Source: Cyclobacteriaceae bacterium (GTDB lineage Bacteria > Bacteroidota > Bacteroidia > Cytophagales > Cyclobacteriaceae). Taken from it: DNA of 64,000 bases. The DNA lies in the NCBI GenBank assembly GCA_023151255.1, contig JAKLJG010000002.1, forward strand, positions 1 to 64,000, in the 5' to 3' direction. This document shows, in pieces, positions 27,827-35,133 of the stretch; position 1 is the stretch's first letter, and every line of letters starts with the position of its first letter. The notes beneath the pieces are model-generated. The model was not told where the DNA came from, ran no database searches, and saw only the letters and a list, made by a program, of their open reading frames with translations. The position numbers and the translations under genes were made by a program.

Positions 27827-29218
27827 ATGTCAAAATACGATGTTCTTGTTATTGGTTCCGGTCCGGGTGGTTATGTTGCCGCTATTCGTGCTTCGCAATT
27901 GGGTTTAAAGGTTGGCGTTGTTGAAAAGGCCGAGTTGGGCGGTATCTGCCTGAACTGGGGTTGTATTCCTACAAAAGCGTTATTGAAAAGCGCCAATGTG
28001 TTTGAGTACATCAAACATGCAAAAGATTACGGTATTGATGTGAAGGAGGCCAAACCGGATTTAACAGGCATGGTTAGGCGCAGTCGCGAAGTGGCAGCCG
28101 GTATGAGCAAGGGTATACAGTTTTTATTTAAGAAAAATAAGATCGATCACATCGCGGGCTTCGGTAAGTTAAAGAAAGGCGGTAAAGTTGAAGTTACCGG
28201 CACAGACGGAAAGAAAACTGATTACGAGGCAAAGCATATTATTCTGGCAACGGGCGGCCGTTCGCGCGAATTGCCGGCCCTGAAAATTGACGGCAAGAAA
28301 ATCATCGGCTATCGCGAGGCAATGGTGCTGGAGCAACAGCCTAAAAAAATGCTGGTGGTAGGCTCGGGCGCTATCGGGGTTGAGTTTGCTTATTTCTACA
28401 ATGCCATCGGTACCGAAGTAACGATTGTTGAGTTTATGCCCAACATCGTGCCGGTAGAGGATGCGGAGGTTTCAAAAGCGTTGGAGAAGTCATTTAAAAA
28501 GTCAGGCATCACCATTTATACGAGTTCGGAGGTAACGGCAGTTGATACCAAAGGCAAGGGCTGTATTTCAACTGTGAAAACGCCAACTGGTGAAATTAAA
28601 ATCGAATCTGATATTGTCCTGTCGGCCGTAGGCGTTACGGCAAACCTTGAAGGAATAGGACTTGAAGAGGTAGGTGTAAAAACTGATAAAGGCAAGGTAG
28701 TGGTTGATGAATTTTATAAAACCAGTGTGCCTGGGGTTTATGCCATTGGTGATATTGTGAAAGGGCAGGCGTTGGCCCATGTGGCTTCGGCCGAAGGCAT
28801 TATTTGTGTTGAAAAGATTGCCGGTCACAACCCTGAACCACTGGACTACAACAACATCCCCGGATGTACGTACTGCTCACCCGAAATCGCTTCGGTGGGT
28901 TACACCGAAGAGGCTGCGAAGAAGGCTGGCTACCAGGTTAAAGTTGGAAAATTTCCGTTTACCGCCTCCGGTAAAGCAAAAGCAGCCGGTGCGCCCGATG
29001 GCTTTGTGAAGGTAATATTCGATGCCAGGTATGGCGAGTGGCTGGGCGCTCATTTTATAGGCGCCAACGTTACCGAAATGATTGCCGAAGTGGTTGCAGC
29101 CCGGAAACTGGAAACCACCGGCCATGAAATTATAAAAGCGGTGCACCCGCACCCCACCATGAGCGAGGCTGTTATGGAGGCAACTGCTGCAGCTTATGGC
29201 GAAGTAATCCACTTATAG
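27827..29218 (+). CDS. lpdA: Dihydrolipoyl dehydrogenase
   Basis: This 463-residue flavoprotein is the E3 subunit of 2-oxoacid dehydrogenase complexes and the glycine cleavage system; it reoxidises dihydrolipoamide with NAD+. The FAD motif is IGSGPGG, the redox disulfide is C41-LNWG-C46 and the NAD motif is VGSGAIGVEF. The C-terminal catalytic HPHPTMSE is intact. It has its own promoter and no E1 or E2 gene next to it, consistent with an E3 shared by several complexes. Confidence 0.96.
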   Translation: MSKYDVLVIGSGPGGYVAAIRASQLGLKVGVVEKAELGGICLNWGCIPTKALLKSANVFEYIKHAKDYGIDVKEAKPDLTGMVRRSREVAAGMSKGIQFLFKKNKIDHIAGFGKLKKGGKVEVTGTDGKKTDYEAKHIILATGGRSRELPALKIDGKKIIGYREAMVLEQQPKKMLVVGSGAIGVEFAYFYNAIGTEVTIVEFMPNIVPVEDAEVSKALEKSFKKSGITIYTSSEVTAVDTKGKGCISTVKTPTGEIKIESDIVLSAVGVTANLEGIGLEEVGVKTDKGKVVVDEFYKTSVPGVYAIGDIVKGQALAHVASAEGIICVEKIAGHNPEPLDYNNIPGCTYCSPEIASVGYTEEAAKKAGYQVKVGKFPFTASGKAKAAGAPDGFVKVIFDARYGEWLGAHFIGANVTEMIAEVVAARKLETTGHEIIKAVHPHPTMSEAVMEATAAAYGEVIHL

Positions 29219-29419
29219 CGGCACATTTTTCCTTGCCTGTTTGTTATAGGTTTGGCTCCGTATTGAGGAGTTCAAACAACCCCACCTGGCGTTATTGTTG
29301 CCGTACTACTGATGTCAGTTAACCGCTAAAACCGTGCGTTTTGACGGCTTTCCGGATGACATACAGAATCGGTTATGACTATTTAAAGTTTTACTTTAAC
29401 TTAGTAACCGTTAATTATT

Positions 29420-29539
29420 ATGAAAAAGGGAATTTCAGTTAGCGGAGTTTACAACCGGGCAAAGGATTTTGTGATTCTTTTGGCGCTCTCTGCCCTTGCC
29501 TTTGTATTGTTGTCTATACTCGATAACCTGGCACAATGA
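29420..29539 (+). CDS. Putative 39-residue single-pass membrane protein (upstream of pair)
   Basis: The frame starts ATG AAA AAG at 29420 and ends TGA at 29539. It encodes 39 residues: a basic start (MKKGISVSGVYNRAKDF), one membrane helix (VILLALSALAFVLLSIL) and a short tail DNLAQ. It overlaps the next small ORF by ATGA, the classic sign of translational coupling, and both products share the pattern Y-x-x-R-A-(K/R)-x-F before the helix. I know of no family to assign. Positive evidence is the overlap, the basic-then-hydrophobic layout and the similarity to the next ORF. Confidence 0.6.
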   Translation: MKKGISVSGVYNRAKDFVILLALSALAFVLLSILDNLAQ

Positions 29540-29652
29540 AAAAAACATTGCCCTTGCGTCATTATTTTAGCCGGGCCCGGCTTTTTGGGTACCTGATGGT
29601 GGTCATTTTTATTGCTATCATGGTGTTTCTTACTTATTCCTTTTTACAGTAA
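29536..29652 (+). CDS. Putative 38-residue single-pass membrane protein (downstream of pair)
   Basis: The ATG at 29536 lies inside the stop of the preceding small ORF (ATGA), and TAA ends at 29652. The 38 residues have a basic start (MKKTLPLRHYFSRARLF) and one strongly hydrophobic helix (GYLMVVIFIAIMVFL). The Y-F-S-R-A-R-L-F stretch resembles Y-N-R-A-K-D-F of the first member, as if the two arose by duplication. They may form a two-helix complex. The next gene's promoter lies about 50 bp downstream. Confidence 0.6.
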   Translation: MKKTLPLRHYFSRARLFGYLMVVIFIAIMVFLTYSFLQ

Positions 29653-29700
29653 TTCAATCCGGTAAAAAGTCAGGTTAGTTTTTCGGGCATTTTCAACAAT

Positions 29701-29727
29701 TTGCCATGGCCGGGTTTAATACTTTTG
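29701..29727 (+). promoter_or_regulatory. Promoter of the large TPR gene (TTG-N16-TACTTTTG)
   Basis: TTG at 29701-29703 and TACTTTTG at 29720-29727 are 16 bp apart. The predicted start near 29731 leaves about 15 nt before the ATG at 29746. The TTG at 29701 is therefore a promoter element rather than a start codon. Confidence 0.65.
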
Positions 29728-29745
29728 TCTTGCATTGTTACAACC

Positions 29746-32700
29746 ATGAAAGCAGGTAGCGTTATTTTTTTATTTGTCGCGCTGGCCTTATCGGCCTTTT
29801 CACAAAAAGCAGATTCCCTACAACAGGCACTGTATCAGCAGGCTTTACAAAAGTTTTCGGCTAAAGACTATCCCGCTGCCATCAATCAATTTACGCAACT
29901 CATTAATACCGGCTTTTCCGATAAAGAAGTCTACCTCAAAAGAGGTATAAGCTATTTCCTGCAAAAGGAATATGAAAAGGCCAAAGCTGATTTAGATGAA
30001 GCCGCTAAAGCAAGAATAAGTTCGGTAGAGTTGGTTGAGTTCCGTGGTAACACAAAAGCCTATCTTAACGATTACCAGGGGGCATTACCCGATTTGGAAC
30101 GAGCCATCAGCATGGGAGCAAGCCGCGAAGAAACTTTTGTAAACCTGGCCAACATAAAGTTCAGGATGGAGAACTACCGGGAAGCGATAACTAATTATGA
30201 TAAAGCGGTAGCCAAAGGAGTTCACGATGCAGTGGTTTACAACAATCGGGGTAAAGCAAAATTTCACCAGCAGGATTACAAAGGCGCTGCCACTGATTTT
30301 GACAAAGCGCTTGAACTAAAACCCGGTTACGACAGGGCTTTGGAAAACCGGGCAGAAGTACGATACCTGCTGAAAGACTGGAAAGGATGTATTGAGGACT
30401 TAGATAAGCTGATCGCGGCAGGCCGAAGCGATACGGAGTTTTTTCAGAAGTCCGGTGTGGCAAAATACAACCTGAAGGATTATGCAGGGGCTGCCGAGGC
30501 GCTGAACAAAGTAGTAACAAAAGGCGTAAAAGATAAAGAGGTGTTCAGCATGCTGGGCATAAGTCTTGCCCGCCAAAACGATTGCCCTAATGCGATGCGC
30601 GCTTTAACAGCTGCGATATCCATGGGTGCATCCGATAAAGAAATATTTAGCTTTTTAGGAAAATGTCAGTATCAAAATAAAGAATATCCAGCCGCCATTG
30701 AATCATTAAGCCGGGCAATTAACCTGGGCGATAATGCCCCCGACATATTCCTTATGAAGGGCAATGCGCTGTTTAATCAGAAGGATTACGACAATGCGGT
30801 TAAAGATCTGGAACGGGCAATAGCCGCAGGCATAAAAGATGCCGAAGCCTTCAGAAATCTGGGTGACATCCGGTTTTTAAAAAATGATTTTACGGGAGCA
30901 ATAAAGCTGTACGATAATGCCCTTGCACTTGCGGACAAAGATGCTGTTACATTTAACAACCGTGGAATAGCTAAACTGAAGACGAACGATTTACCCGGGG
31001 CAATTGCCGATTTTTCGAAAGCGCTGCAAATCAATCCGGATTATTCTAAAGCGTTGCTTAACCGAGGCACGGCCCGTTTTCAAACGTCCGACTTTTCGGG
31101 GTGCATTGATGATCTGGAAAAAGCAAAACGAACTGAAGGGGAAACACCGGAAATCCTGCGCATGACAGCCCTTGCTTACTACCATACAAAACAACTGGAG
31201 CAGGCAAAAGCAAAGTTGGAACAAGCCATTAAATCGGGCGTTAAAGACAGCAAGGTACTTCTATATGCCGGATACCTTCGCTACGATGCCGGTGATTTTA
31301 AAGGAGCGGCCGAGGCACTGACACAGGCCGAGGACAGTAACGAAAAAGAAGACTTGCTTTACAGCAGGCGCGGAAAGGCGTTTTTCCAGTTAAAACAGTT
31401 CCCACAAGCTGTTGCCGACCTTCAGAAGATTGCTCAGCAAAGTACCGATGACCGCGAAGTGTATGAAATGCTGGGAATAGCCTATGCATCATTGCAACAA
31501 GAAAAAGAAGCCTTGCCTGTTCTGGAGAAGGCAGTAACCATGGGCAGTGCCAATAAGGAAGTTTACTACCAACTCGGCAACATGCGCTTCGGGCAAAATA
31601 ACTTGCAGGGGGCTGTTCAGGCCTATGATAAAACCATCACATTGGGGGCTAACGATGAAGTAATCTTCAACAATCGGGGTAAAGCAAAACTTATGCTTGG
31701 CATGGCAGCCGAATCAATTGAAGATTTTAACCGTGCACTAACGCTTCGAAAGGACTATACTACCGCACTAAAAAACCGCGGAGCAGCAAAATTTCAGTTG
31801 AACGATTTCCCGGGAGCAATTGCCGATCTGGCAATTGTTGTTGCCAAAGGAGAGGCCGGACCGGATGAATTCGGTTTGCTAGGAATATCCCGTTTTCAGC
31901 AAAAAGATTATAAAACCGCTGTTGCCGATTTAACTAAAGCTATAGAAGGTGGGCGTACCGATTCTCGTTTCTTCGCAGCCCGCGGTTATAGTTTCTTTGA
32001 GATGAAGGAATTCGAAAAGGCTATTCCGGATTTAGCTAAAGCCGTTGAAGGAGGTATGCGTACAACGGAACTTTACGAAACTCTGGGAGGTTCGTACTTT
32101 AATCTGAAGGACTTCAAAAGCGCCATGCCAAGCCTGGAGCGTGCGGTTGCGCTGGGTGCACAAAATGCGCTGACGTATGATATGCTGGGCGTTTGCAACT
32201 ACGAAGCTCAACGCTATGACGAAGCCTTGAAAAATTTTAACAGCGCCATCGAAAAAGATCCTAAACTGGCCGCTGCATTTTTTCACCGGGGCGAAGCCCA
32301 GTTTCAATTGCGGCTATTACCCGATGCCATCCAGAGTTATTCGCAGGCGGTTTCTCTCGGATTAAAAGATCCGGTGCTCTACAACAACCGGGGTAAAGCC
32401 TACCTGGTACAGGAAAATTACAAAGATGCTATCACTGATTTTTCATATGCAATAACCCTTAATCCGCAGTTTGCACGGGCTTACGAGAATAGGGGCCAGG
32501 CCTGGTTTAGCAGCGCCCGCTACGACCAGGCCGCCAAAGATTTTCGTGCGGTTGAGAAAATGACCGAAAAGCCAGAGCCCGGTTTGTACCAAATGCTTGC
32601 CGACAGCTATTTCAACATGAAGAATTATGTGGTGGCACTGGAGTATTTCAACAAAATCATCGCAGCGAACAATTCTGATAAAGTGGCTTTGTACAAGCGC

Positions 32701-33225
32701 GGCCGCGTGCTGCTCGAAACGGAGGATTTTCAGGGAGCCATAAAAGATTTTGAGGCCGCCCAGAAGGCAGGCGAAAATTCCGTTCAGTTATACCTGGATA
32801 AAGCCCATGCGCACCTTAGTCTGGACGACAGCAAAGCGGCCATTGCCGATTTAACCACGGCCATCAGCCTTGATAAGAATAACGCCAATGCCTACTTTAA
32901 CCGGGGCATGATTCGGGAAGGCATCCAGGATTTTGAAGGGGCTGTTATTGATTATAATCATGTAATCGCCCTAAACCCCGATGATGGGCTTGCCTACTAC
33001 AACAGAGCCAACTGCAAGGCTGAATTGGGTGATGTTGGTGCCGGTATCTCCGACCTGGATGATGCCATACGCGTAGAGCCTAAGAATGCCGCGTATTATA
33101 AGTTGAGAGGTAATTTCTACTACCAGTTACAGGATAAAACCAAAGCCTGTTTCGATTGGCGCAAAGCAGTTGAATTGGGCGATGCCAAAGCCCGCTACCA
33201 AATCGATCAGTACTGTAAAAAGTAG
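29746..33225 (+). CDS. Exported protein made almost entirely of TPR repeats
   Basis: With the ATG at 29746 the protein has 1,159 residues. It has a signal peptide (MKAGSVIFLFVALALSAFSQ) and then about 30 consecutive 34-residue tetratricopeptide repeats up to the C-terminus, with recurrent cores such as NNRGKAKF and A..DF.KAL. No catalytic domain is seen. Such solenoids are scaffolds for protein-protein contacts; after export it would act in the periplasm or at the surface. The upstream TTG at 29701 was rejected as a start because a promoter lies between it and the ATG. Confidence 0.9.
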   Translation: MKAGSVIFLFVALALSAFSQKADSLQQALYQQALQKFSAKDYPAAINQFTQLINTGFSDKEVYLKRGISYFLQKEYEKAKADLDEAAKARISSVELVEFRGNTKAYLNDYQGALPDLERAISMGASREETFVNLANIKFRMENYREAITNYDKAVAKGVHDAVVYNNRGKAKFHQQDYKGAATDFDKALELKPGYDRALENRAEVRYLLKDWKGCIEDLDKLIAAGRSDTEFFQKSGVAKYNLKDYAGAAEALNKVVTKGVKDKEVFSMLGISLARQNDCPNAMRALTAAISMGASDKEIFSFLGKCQYQNKEYPAAIESLSRAINLGDNAPDIFLMKGNALFNQKDYDNAVKDLERAIAAGIKDAEAFRNLGDIRFLKNDFTGAIKLYDNALALADKDAVTFNNRGIAKLKTNDLPGAIADFSKALQINPDYSKALLNRGTARFQTSDFSGCIDDLEKAKRTEGETPEILRMTALAYYHTKQLEQAKAKLEQAIKSGVKDSKVLLYAGYLRYDAGDFKGAAEALTQAEDSNEKEDLLYSRRGKAFFQLKQFPQAVADLQKIAQQSTDDREVYEMLGIAYASLQQEKEALPVLEKAVTMGSANKEVYYQLGNMRFGQNNLQGAVQAYDKTITLGANDEVIFNNRGKAKLMLGMAAESIEDFNRALTLRKDYTTALKNRGAAKFQLNDFPGAIADLAIVVAKGEAGPDEFGLLGISRFQQKDYKTAVADLTKAIEGGRTDSRFFAARGYSFFEMKEFEKAIPDLAKAVEGGMRTTELYETLGGSYFNLKDFKSAMPSLERAVALGAQNALTYDMLGVCNYEAQRYDEALKNFNSAIEKDPKLAAAFFHRGEAQFQLRLLPDAIQSYSQAVSLGLKDPVLYNNRGKAYLVQENYKDAITDFSYAITLNPQFARAYENRGQAWFSSARYDQAAKDFRAVEKMTEKPEPGLYQMLADSYFNMKNYVVALEYFNKIIAANNSDKVALYKRGRVLLETEDFQGAIKDFEAAQKAGENSVQLYLDKAHAHLSLDDSKAAIADLTTAISLDKNNANAYFNRGMIREGIQDFEGAVIDYNHVIALNPDDGLAYYNRANCKAELGDVGAGISDLDDAIRVEPKNAAYYKLRGNFYYQLQDKTKACFDWRKAVELGDAKARYQIDQYCKK

Positions 33226-33400
33226 CAGCTGAAAAAATTCGCTCTCCGTTTGGGAATCGGACTTTTCACAAAGGGCTTTATTTTGCCTGTATTCCTGTTT
33301 CTTGTTCGCGGCCCGATTTTTGAAATCATCAGTTTTGAATAAAACCTTACGCGTGATGGTTGGTAAACCACATCGCACACCCCACCACGGAACAAGGATT

Positions 33401-33408
33401 TACTTTTG
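33401..33408 (+). promoter_or_regulatory. Promoter -7 box (TACTTTTG) for the thermonuclease gene
   Basis: TACTTTTG matches TAnnTTTG and would give a leader of about 21 nt before the ATG at 33433. No TTG is found at the -33 position. Confidence 0.45.
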
Positions 33409-33432
33409 ACTTAACTTTTTAAACTAGAGATT

Positions 33433-33921
33433 ATGAAAACGATCATCACAATCACCATACTGGTTCTATGCGCCAACTGGCTATTTGCCAATGAAATTCT
33501 GAACGGACGGGTAACCTCAGTTATTGACGGCAATACACTGGAGGTTGTAACCGGCTCGAACGAATCGTACCGGGTTGTTTTGCAGGGCATTGATAGCCCT
33601 GAACTAGGCCAGGAGTTTGGCGAAGAAGCGAAGCTTCACCTGGAGCAGATGATTCTTTCAAAAGAGATTGTTATAGAAATGAAAGGTAAAGACAGGTGGG
33701 GTAATTATGTAGCTATTGTTTTTGTGAATGATGTTGATTTGCGCGTTGATTTACTTTCGCGCGGATTGGCTTGGGCGGCTGAAAAGGGCTCTGTGGCCGC
33801 GCTGAAAGACATTGAGAACCGGGCGCGAAGCAGAAACATTGGGTTATGGGAACAGCAAGACCCTACTCCTCCGTGGGTGTATCGCAGGCAGCAAACCATG
33901 CTGGAGGCGAAAGGAAGTTAA
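33433..33921 (+). CDS. Exported thermonuclease-family (SNase-like) protein
   Basis: This 162-residue protein has a signal peptide (1-19, ANWLFAN) and one staphylococcal-nuclease-like OB fold. Matches to the SNase active site are D32 (VIDGNTLEV), R47 (YRVVLQGID), D54 and E57. The position of the second catalytic arginine (R87 in SNase, usual context YGR) reads W-G-N91. Loss of that arginine would be expected to reduce nuclease activity greatly. The C-terminal block GLWEQQDPTPPWVYRR is typical of the secreted single-domain family. Confidence 0.88.
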   Translation: MKTIITITILVLCANWLFANEILNGRVTSVIDGNTLEVVTGSNESYRVVLQGIDSPELGQEFGEEAKLHLEQMILSKEIVIEMKGKDRWGNYVAIVFVNDVDLRVDLLSRGLAWAAEKGSVAALKDIENRARSRNIGLWEQQDPTPPWVYRRQQTMLEAKGS

Positions 33922-34031
33922 TATGGTGATGCCGGGCAACCGGCATTTTTTATCTGTACAGAACGCAGCTAAACAGCTTTACACGTTCATCTGCCGGATT
34001 GCAGGCAATTTTTAGCGCACTTTGTAGTTGT

Positions 34032-34039
34032 TATCTTTG
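34032..34039 (+). promoter_or_regulatory. Promoter -7 box (TATCTTTG) directly before the 34044 ATG
   Basis: TATCTTTG ends 5 nt before the A of the ATG at 34044, the same spacing as at 8728/8723 and 60412/60417. It suggests that transcription begins at or beside the start codon. No good -33 TTG is seen. Confidence 0.45.
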
Positions 34040-34043
34040 TATG

Positions 34044-34433
34044 ATGTGGAGATACTTTTTGATAGTGATAATACTGGGCGGAAGCCTGAACCTGTATGCG
34101 CAAGGGGTGGAGGGGCCAGGTAAAAAGAAAAAGAAGGCAGAAAGCAACCAAAGCCAGTCGCAACCCAGTTCTCTGGAGCCTTACTACCCCTCGAAGAACT
34201 ACGAGCCTGACAAGAAGAAGCGCGATACGAGATCGGAAAGAAAAATTACTTACGATGCACGCGACAAATTCTACGATCGTATGGAGCAACTCGCCAAACA
34301 AGAGCGCAAGCACGAGAAAGAAATGGCAAAGCCGCAAAATTCAGACCCCATGTATTTCGGCCATAAGCGCCCCCCAAAAAAAAGGCCGCCTGAAAAAATG
34401 AAATTTTGCAAGGTGTGCGGCATCCGGCATTAA
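34044..34433 (+). CDS. Small basic exported protein of unknown function
   Basis: The protein has 129 residues from the ATG at 34044; an adjacent ATG at 34041 is the alternative. It has a signal peptide (MWRYFLIVIILGGSLNLYAQ), then a very basic, low-complexity stretch (PGKKKKKAESNQ, DKKKRDTRSERK). It ends in KKRPPEKMKFCKVCGIRH, where CxxC plus His could bind a metal. I do not recognise a family. A longer frame upstream to 33999 was rejected because the signal peptide and promoter box mark the later start. Confidence 0.7.
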   Translation: MWRYFLIVIILGGSLNLYAQGVEGPGKKKKKAESNQSQSQPSSLEPYYPSKNYEPDKKKRDTRSERKITYDARDKFYDRMEQLAKQERKHEKEMAKPQNSDPMYFGHKRPPKKRPPEKMKFCKVCGIRH

Positions 34434-34474
34434 CAACAGTATAAATTGTTGATTTCTCCTTGTAACTTGGTCCG

Positions 34475-35122
34475 ATGGACCTTGCCTCCCGCATTGAACA
34501 TACCAACCTTTCGCCCACCCTTACCATCCGGGAAATTGATAAACTGGTAGAAGACGCCCGTCAGTTCGGTTTTTTTGGTATTTGCGTTCCGCCATTCTGG
34601 GTGAAACGTGCAAGTCGCGAAATCGGAAACGATAAGATTGCATTAATAACGGTAGCCGGTTTTCCGTTAGGATATAATATGACCGAAACAAAACTGGATG
34701 AAATCAAGCGCGCAATCGATAACGGGGCTGATGAAGTGGATGTAGTATGGAATATCACCGCCTTTAAAACCGGAATACCCTGGACAAAAATTGAGCTGGC
34801 CAAATGCTCAAAAGTGCTGCACGATCAGCACAAAATTTTAAAGGTTATCATTGAAACCGCGTATCTTTCAGCAGACGAGATTGTTCGGGCCTGTAAATTA
34901 TGTGCTGATGCCGGAGTTGATTTTGTAAAAACATCAACCGGGTTTGCTCCGGCAGGTGCGCTTGTTGAAAATGTACGGCTCATACGAAGTTCGCTGCCTC
35001 CTGAGGTTGGTATTAAAGCATCGGGAGGAATCAAAACAAAGGAGCAGGCATTGCAAATGATTGAAGCCGGAGCAGACCGATTGGGTACGTCATCAGGAAT
35101 TGCTATTGTACAAGCAGTATAA
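34475..35122 (+). CDS. deoC: Deoxyribose-phosphate aldolase
   Basis: This 215-residue class I aldolase cleaves 2-deoxyribose 5-phosphate to glyceraldehyde 3-phosphate and acetaldehyde during deoxynucleoside breakdown. The Schiff-base Lys is K152 (FVKTSTGF) and the second catalytic Lys is K181 (GIKASGGI). The start EHTNLSPT is typical. It is followed after 11 bp by a GapN-like dehydrogenase, whose substrate would be the glyceraldehyde 3-phosphate released here, a functional link. Confidence 0.95.
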   Translation: MDLASRIEHTNLSPTLTIREIDKLVEDARQFGFFGICVPPFWVKRASREIGNDKIALITVAGFPLGYNMTETKLDEIKRAIDNGADEVDVVWNITAFKTGIPWTKIELAKCSKVLHDQHKILKVIIETAYLSADEIVRACKLCADAGVDFVKTSTGFAPAGALVENVRLIRSSLPPEVGIKASGGIKTKEQALQMIEAGADRLGTSSGIAIVQAV

Positions 35123-35133
35123 ATACGGGAGCT

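Noticed and set aside
29219-29419. Possible riboswitch or small RNA upstream of the micro-membrane proteins
   Set aside because: I found no recognisable aptamer blocks or convincing hairpin-plus-T-tract.
29701-29745. TTG start giving a 1,174-residue TPR protein
   Set aside because: A promoter box lies between the TTG and the ATG at 29746, and the signal peptide begins at the ATG.
29746-33225. DNA repeats within the TPR gene as a possible mobile or CRISPR-like array
   Set aside because: The repeats are in frame, about 102 bp long and degenerate, and are explained by 34-residue TPR units.
33226-33432. Possible small gene between the TPR and thermonuclease genes
   Set aside because: No frame with plausible start, composition or coupling; only a promoter box is supported.
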